Positions 53,501 through 62,500 of a DNA stretch of 64,000 nucleotides are shown piece after piece. A program made the position numbers and the translations under genes. The stretch is from Sipunculus nudus. Lineage: Eukaryota > Annelida > Sipuncula > Golfingiida > Sipunculidae. Each line of letters starts with the position of its first letter. The first letter of the stretch is position 1. Under the pieces are notes generated by a model. It saw nothing but the letters and a program-made list of their open reading frames with translations, had not been told where the DNA came from and did no database searches. Location of the stretch: contig CM049306.1 in NCBI GenBank assembly GCA_026874595.1, positions 90,373,142 through 90,437,141 of the forward strand, given 5' to 3'.

Positions 53501-56500
53501 CAATAATCCTAGCCTTATCTTGCAAAATTCACAAATCTTAATTGATCTAATACCACTAAATATTATGATAAATTATCTCAACAGTTGAAAATGACCCATA
53601 TCCATTGTTTTAGGAAATTTCTCTATACTTTCCATATTAAGCAAATACATACACGGATATATGAAGCATCCTTCACTATTAGTGGCTGTGTATGCAAATG
53701 TAGTGCACAATCATTGTATAATAGACTAATCATTGTATCCCCAGACAAAGTCGGCGGATACTATGTTTTCATACCGGTCCCCCCGCTGCCACCGCCACCG
53801 CCGCCGCCACATATAAATCTTGTTGGCGCGATAACCCAAAAATATTTCACGGAACTTTACCAAACTTGGTATATGTATAGATATGGGTAAGAGGACGACG
53901 CCTATTTAAAATGAGGTCATGACCTTTACTAGGAGAGTGTCCTTGACCTTGATTAGGTCCAATTTTGGGGAAAATCACACAAATTCTTTAATATCTCAAG
54001 AAATCTTGCATGGATTTATCCAAAAATCAAATTGATGGAAGATCATGGATAGGGTTGTCATGTTCCAGAAACACCTATTATTCTTTACTTGTTTTCGTGC
54101 CGTTTAATACCCCAAAAATTGCCACCTTACAGTACTGTGAGCATTATAAGTCAAAAACTAATGGACAGATTTCTTTTATATTATGCATATACATAGGTAT
54201 GGGTTATGGGAAGATGTTTATTTAAATTAGGGTCATGACCGTTCATATGATAGTGGCCTTGACCTTGAATATTGCCATATATGGTGAAAATCACACACCT
54301 CTTATGATATCTCCAGTGTTGATAGCCATATGGATTTCAAACATGACTTATGTATGGCCCACCACTAAAGTAAGAAGCCTATAGGTTCTAGGGTCTTGAG
54401 GTCAAAGATCAAGGTCAATGGACTGGCATTTTAAAAGATACTGTGGATGCATTTTAAGCCAAATTTTCATCCTAGGTCTTCCATCTTGAATATATAGCTC
54501 ACTTGCCGTTAGTGGATGATCCATATAAATTTTGGGGTCACAAGGTCAAAGGTCAAGGCCACAGGAGCTATCTGTCCAAAAATTAGTTTCTGGATGATAA
54601 TTCCTGCTTTTATTGATGTATTGATTTCAAACTTGACTTGTATATGTCCCATTGGAAAAGCAAGACCCAAATTGATATTGGGGTCATGAGGTCAAAGGTC
54701 AAGGTCACAGGACACATCTTTAAAAAGATTGTGGATGCATTTTCAGCCAAACATTTCATCTCAGATCTTTCATCTTGCACATATAGTTCACCTGCCAAGA
54801 GAGGAAGAACTCTATCAATTTTCAGGTCACAAGGTCAGAGGTGAAGGTCACAGGAGCCATCTGTCCAAAAATTAGTTTCTGGATGATAATTCCTTCTTTT
54901 ATTGATGTATGGATTTCAAACTTGACTTGTATTTGACCCATTGGAAAAGCAAGACCCGAATTGATTTTGGGGTCATGAGGTCAAAGGTCAAGGTCACAGG
55001 AAATCTCTTTAAAAAGATACTGTGGATGCATTTTCAGCCAAACAATTAATCTCAGATCTTTCATCTTGCACATATAGTTCACCTGCCAAGAGTGGAAGAC
55101 CCTATCAATTTTGAGGTCACAAGGTCAAAGGTGAAGGTCACAGGAGCTATCTGTCCAAAAATTAGTTTCTGGATGATAATTCCTGCTTTTATTGATGTAT
55201 GGATTTCAAACTTGACTTGCATATGTCCCATTGGAAAAGCAAGACCCAAATTGATTTTGGGGTCATGAGGTCAAAGGTCAAGGTCACAGGACACATCTTT
55301 AAAAAGATGTGGGTGCATTTTCAGCCAAACATTTCATCTCAGATCTTTCATCTTGCACATATAGTTCGCCTGCCAAGAGAGGAAGAACCCTATCAATTTT
55401 GAGGTCACAAGGTCAAAGGTGAAGGTCACAGGAGCCATCTGTCCAAAAATTAGTTTCTGGATGATAATTCCTTCTTTTATTGATGTATGGATTTCAAACT
55501 TGACTTGTATTTGACCCATTGGAAAAGCAAGACCCGAATTGATATTGGGGTCATGAGGTCAAAGGTCAAGGTCACAGGAAACCTCTAAAAAGATTGTGGA
55601 TGCATTTTCAGCCAAACAATTCATCTCAGATCTTTCATCTTGCACATATAGTTCACCTGCCAAGAGTGGAAGACCCCTATCAATTTTGAGGTCACAAGGT
55701 CAAAGGTGAAGGTCACAGGAGCCATCTGTCCAAAAATTAGTTTCTGGATGATAATTCCTGCTTTACTGAGGTATAGATTTCAAACTTGACTTGCATATGT
55801 CCCATTGGAAAAGCAAGACCCGAATTGATATTGGGGTCATGAGGTCAAAGGTCAAGGTCACAGGACACATCTTTAAAAAGATCAAGGTCACAGGACCAAC
55901 ATCTTCAACAAGATTGTGGATTGTTAGATGGAAGAAACAATAAATATGCCAAGTGTCAGTATATGCTGCTAAAAATGGGGGTCTATTCTTAAAGGGGGGG
56001 CCTACTATGTCTGGGGATACTCTGGCACCTGCGGTGCCAAGAAATGTCTAGTTAATAATAATTTTGTTATGTCCTTGTGTGTGGATTATATATATATGTG
56101 TGCAAGTTTCTTCAGGGAATGTATTTGGTATTAATTGTACAATATAGAAAAATTCATATTTCAGTTTAATCTGTTGGAGTTCTTTAAAAACCAAAAAAAA
56201 AAATCTCTTTTCTAATCAACTCTAAAGAATAATATTAATGGTAAGGAGTTAATTAATGTAAAAAATTATTCAAAGCCATAATATGTAAGTACTTTGACAT
56301 TTTCAACAGAGAAAGTGTGCCTCTTGTCTTACAAATAGTAGTGAGATATGTGGAAAGGTTATGGTAAAGTCTTTTTTACCATAACCGCTGCAATGTGTTT
56401 TTATGTTTGTTCAATAATCCTAGCCTTATCTTGCAAAATTCACAAATCTTAATTGATCTAATACCACTAAATATTATGATAAATTATCTCAATAGTTGAA

Positions 56501-59500
56501 AATGACCCATATCCATTGTTTTAGGAAATTTCTCCATACTTTCCATATTAAGCAAATACATATACGGATATATGAAGCATCCTTCACTATTAGTGGCTGT
56601 GTATGCAAATGTAGTGCACAAGCATTGCATAATAGACTAATCATTAATAATAATTTTGGTATGTCCTAGTGTGTGGATATATAAATGTGTGCAAGTTTCT
56701 TCAAGGAGTGTATTTTGTATTAATGGTACAATATAGAAAAATTCATATTTCAGTTTAATCTGTTGGAGTTATATAAAAAAAAGTGTTCTAATCAACTCTA
56801 AAGAAAAATATTAATGGTAAGGAGTTAATTAATGTAAAAATATATTCAGAGCTATAATATGTAAATACTTTGACATTTTCAACAGAGAAAGTGTGCCTCT
56901 TGTCTTGCTATCAAAATTCTAAATGTATTTAATAAATCTCGATATTTGTGTATAATGTTTCCACCACAAGTGCTTAAATAGCATGAAACAAAGATTCAAT
57001 TTTTTGCTGTAATTTTGTATGCTCTCAACCTGTGTATAAAATATGAGAGACAATAATTTGTGTAACAGTTGTTGAAAATATTAATATTTATTGCATGGCA
57101 ATATGCAATATAATATTTTAAACAAGTTGTGTGTCAAATAGTTCAATTGATTGGTTGTATTTGAATAATTTAAAATATAATATAAAATGATACTTGATAA
57201 ATTATTTTGAAATCTGATTACAAATAATAAGACAATATTTCTTTATATTTTGGAACTTCTCAAAGAATTTCAGGTATGAGGTTATGAGATGTTTTAATCC
57301 AAAATAAGTAAAATAACACACCACATGTATTGAAATGAAAATTAAAAATCTGCTTAAATGTTTATGTATTAATTCAGGTTTCCAATTAACATTGATTTTT
57401 TTCCTCCAACAGGATTCCTGCCAACCTTTGGTCCCTGCTTCCTCAACTTCTATGGTTCGACCAGAGAATACTCGGACTTACCTGATGAGTATGATGACCT
57501 CAACCTCGGAAAAGTAGGTCAACTGATGTTGAATTTTCAAGTAAAATTTAAAAAGGATAGTTTCTCACAAGTTCTCTATAAGTAACATTATGTCAATAAA
57601 GAATAAGTAAAAATAATAAATAAAAAAAATTCAACATACTCTGGGTGCAGATCGTTATTTAAATTCTGTGTGATAGAGTTCGACATCTGGAGTCATGAGA
57701 ACTTTCAAATAAAAAGTGCATAATACCTTAAGTTTAAACTTTTCTTAATGAAACCCACTGGGGCATAGTAAATTTTCTGCTAATATTGAGTTCTGACTTT
57801 TTCAGGCCACATTTCGTGGAATGCCTGTGGTACATATCAATGCCTGATGCCTTATTTCAGGGTTCCCACTGATCCTTAAAAATCCTTGATAAATTTTAAT
57901 GCATTTCCAAGGCCTTGAATTTTATTCGTATAGCTGCCTGTGCTACACCAAAATCAGGTGACTTAATTGTTAACACAGTTAATATACCCTTGTGAGGTAC
58001 TATATTATCCCTCAACTTGAATCAGTCTTGTGTCTACTTTGAAAAGAGTTTGATTTTCCAGTAGTTGGGTTTGAATTGCACTTTAATTTAAAAATAGTCA
58101 CTTAATAAATATAGTAATAAAGTGATGATTAAAAAGAAAAAAAATTAAAGAGATTTGGATAGCTGTAGAAAAAAGGGTGTAAAGGAGGAATTAAAATAGG
58201 AAGGGAAGTTTTTCTTGAAAACCTTGACGACCTTGAAAATGCTATTAAAAAAATGTGGGAACCTTGATTTATCAGCTTTTTATTTACAGCCCCTTTTGAA
58301 TGGTGTGTTAAGGAATGTGAAACTTATTACTTGTTATGCTGTTGCAGTTATGCTGTTTGGATCCCAAGCTTCCATTAGGAACAATGATGACCATATATAT
58401 GATATAGGGCTTGCATATTGAATAATATTAACAAGAGTGACATTTAATTATGTTTTTTAACCTCATTTAAACTCATTCACAGAATCATCTTTGTAAATGT
58501 GTAACTTAAATATATAAAGAAAAATATCTGTCCAGATATATTATGAAATTGTTGCAAATTAACTCTTGAATTCTGACTTCTTCATTTGGTTTTCTCCTGC
58601 CTGAACCAGTGATGATGCAGATATGTTATAATCAGAATTCTGATGAGAGACCATACATATTGTGTTCAGACTTTATGGGTTGTGTGTATTTCTGACCTGA
58701 CCTGTACTAACAGTATGATGTATTTTGACATGCAGCATATTTTCAGCTTTGACCATTTGCACTAACATTTGACTCAAAGCTTGAACTGGTCATATGTTTC
58801 ACAGGGAAGATGAAAAGTTCTCTAAATATCATCAACTTCATATGATAATTATTAAAAGAAACAGAAAGGTCTTTTAATCATATAAAAATGAATATGTTTT
58901 TGTAATAAGCATTATTGTACCAAGCTGTGGTTTAAGTAGTTGAGCCCTTTCACATATCAATTGTTTGAGATGTAAACAAAATTAACTTAATTATATAGCT
59001 CAAAAGGTAAAACAGTAATTTATCTTGTCCAAAGTACTATATTTGTGACTTTACCTTTTTCAATATCCAGACTCATTTTGACAATTATCACAAGTCTTGT
59101 CAGGCTATAAATGTACTGATTAGCTTTATATTGACATGTGGTAATATTGACAGGGTGAAGGTGTGGCGTACAGGGGCCGGGCCCTGGTGGAGCTGGTTAC
59201 AGTGCTGGGGGAGAGCCCTGTAGTCGATGTAGAAGACCTCAACCAGGAAGACCAGTGGAAAGTCCAGGTAAGAATATGATTGGTAGGGCTTGATACTGAG
59301 AGAAATTAATTAGTTATTGATTACCAGCAGAGATGCAATGAGGATTTATTGATAATCTCACCTAATAACCACTCCAGTTTAGTGACCACCTCAAAATCCT
59401 GAACACATTTTCATAGTCCCAATTCCTTTTTGCTCTCTTTTAGATCTCTTTTAGACAACCACCATGAAAATGTTACCATTTTATAGAGGTCTGGTTGGTG

Positions 59501-62500
59501 ATAATAATTTCAATGTTTCACTGTATTAGGGTTAAGCATCAAGATATAAATGAAATGGGTAGGACATAACCAAGTGGTTAAGGGGTAGGAATTTGTTCCT
59601 GGTTTGAACCCTGCTGTTGCCTCAATGGCATATTGGTGTAATCTCATTGAACCTCGGAGATTCACTCCAATGTCTTAATGACAGGTTATGACTGATTGAC
59701 GATTCCTTACCCCGTGCATATTAAACCTGAAATCCAGAAGGCTTAATAAAAACATATCATTCTTACTGTAGAGATACCTTCATCCACATTCAATAGATAG
59801 TGCCACCAACAGGCCATGAAACTTTCTGTATAAAAAAGAAGAAGATATAAATTAGGAGAAGCATGTACTTCCACTCAATCCCTAACCGGGAAACCAGATA
59901 GAAGCCTGTAGATGTACACAAAGGTTAAGATTAGATAAAGAAACATTAAAAATGGAGGTGGTTACCTCCAAAGAAAAACAAATTGTGACAGTGGTTTTTG
60001 GAAAGGAAGTCAATCAAATGAAACATGCCTAGTTTTTGGGTGATTACCCCAGGATTACTCAACCAGGATTTAAATCTTTCTTTTTCAGAAATTCATGCGG
60101 CGGCGGAAGTACAAGCTTCATGCTGCTTTCTTAAACGCAACAATGGTCAGTGAAGTAGATGCCCCAGTGGAATTTGAAGTCAGCATAGGTAAGGACATCT
60201 TTGAATAAGGTAACAGTATTTTCTCCACCCCAAAATTGAATTTGAATTGTAGATCTTAAGGCATATGCATTTACATGAATTACACCTGAATGCTAAATAT
60301 GACAGTATTTCTTCAGCTTGTAGATTGTCCGTTAAAGTTGGATTTTCTTGGGATCTTCAGATATTGTTTGATCATATTTTTTACATACATGGCCAAAGAA
60401 AAATAAAACATTTCTCAAACAAGGAAAAGTTGTTTTTGTATAACCTGCAGAGTTAATAAGAAAAAAAAATTTCCAGGTAACTATGGTAACAAATTGGATG
60501 AGAGTGTGCCACCATGCAGTTCCACCACACAGCCAACCAATGCGGTGTTTGACGGCTGTCACTACTACTTCCTGCCATGGGGTGACACTAAGCCGTGCGT
60601 CGTCGTGGACTCTTCCTGGGAGGACATCAGCTTCAGACTGGAAACTATGAATCTCCTGGAGGGAATCATAGAGAGACTGGTCAGTCATGAAATCTCTCTG
60701 TACTATCTTTGGATTCTTATTACCATTTCCTATTTTCTCTATGTTAAAAGGCATCCATTTGCACAGTTCTTGTAGGCCAAGGCTTAAGTTTTGATAAAAC
60801 GGAAAATTATATGAGAAATAGAAAGTTTTTTATTTACCACATATTATGCGTGTAACAAAGTTGAAAACAGAAAACAGTGTATAAAGAAATATCAGATTCC
60901 TCAATAAAGATACACATTTATTTACTTATACATAAAGATGTTTTGGATTTAAGGGAGTCAGTTGTTGAGCATTCACCCAGAAAGTGAAAGGTCTAGGTTT
61001 ATATGTCGGGTACTAGGAAACTTAGATTTATGATGATAAATTTTTCACAGCTGTAAGTATAAGATCTTAAAGTTAGAGAACATCAGTTGGTTAAAGCATT
61101 TTGCCTCGTCTTTCAGGAGACCAACATGGAGCATGTACGTGTGGGTCTTCAGGCGAACCTGGAGGGGCCAGAGCAGGCTCAGTTGATGATTACACTGTTA
61201 GATACACTTATTGCTGACTGCAGGTATGTAACAGTACAAAACAATACACAATCTGAATTCAAAGAGGAAGTGAATGAGATTTCTTTTTTTTCAATCCTTG
61301 TTGATGATGTACACCTTCATTTGGAGCCATAGTGATGAGCTCTACTGTCTGTTAGTAATGTATGTGTGTGAACTGTTCCAGGTGACAAAATATTCCAAAC
61401 AGTTTCTTAAATTCAGTTCAGGTGAACGTAACAGGTACCAATTATGGGTCTCCCCTGTGCTTAACTGATTTTCTGATTTTCATTGAATTTTTTTTAATTT
61501 CATTCTTCAAATTTGGTTCTTAAAATTGGATTATTTAGTATAGCCAAATTATAAATTCTTACATTAAATTTTTTTTGGTGATTTGTTCTGTTTCTTGTAT
61601 AATGTTCATTGTGGATATCTGTCAACTTTTCAAGACAGATGTTTTACTTTCTGTACTTTCTAATATTCTGATATTGCTGTCTTATTAAATATTGACTTTG
61701 CACAATCTCTTTTCACCCATATCACCTTGATTCTGAGTTTTGTTGTGCTACATATCACAACTGAATTTCAACTTACTTTCTTTGATAGAAAACCACTGCC
61801 TGTGCCTGAAGATGGTCGTCATGTTCAGAATGACCTTGACATTCAGCTTAGGAGCTACCGAGAAACAGAGCTGAAACATGTCCTGAAGGAGAGTGTGAGA
61901 CTGAGGGAGAATGCGACTGACGTAGGGGAGACTCTGCAGGAGGTCGAGGCTTTCCTGGGCATCCTCAAAAACACGGCTGTTGAGGTGAGTCTTCCTGTAC
62001 TGTGTATATTCAGAACGTCAGGAAGTTGGACGTTGTCTATTTGGTAAAGACATTAATAACACAGCAGCAGATCCATAGTTTGAACCCCACTGGTTCAAAC
62101 CACTGGCATAATTGGTGAAATGTTGATAGAACCTCAGGAATTTACTCTATTGTCTCAAAGACAGTGTAAGAATTCTGAAAAATCTGTAGTCCCTAGCAAA
62201 CCTGAAACCCATCATGCTCTATATTTAAATAATAATGATATATAATTCTTATCATATGGTTCCCTTCATTATCATTCAATAGACAGTGCCTCCTACAGGC
62301 CAGGACCTTTTCTTTAAAAAAAAATCAAAATCTCAGCTGCCAAAAGTTTATTCTTATTAAAATAGATGCAAAACCAAGAAGAAACAAGTTTCTCTTAATA
62401 CAGTGTTTGGATGTAATGCTTGTCTTTTTGTGCTGAAATTGCATTTTCAGGTTATAAACCAAGGTAATATCTTTTAAGATTAGAATTGGGTTTAATAGAA

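Noticed and set aside
54010-55519. Several 60-70 codon frames in both strands of the 288-bp repeat
   Set aside because: They recur with the repeat unit and carry no protein family signature.
60332-60754. 140-codon minus-strand open frame
   Set aside because: Antisense shadow of ferlin exon E20; the plus-strand reading carries the conserved ferlin motifs.
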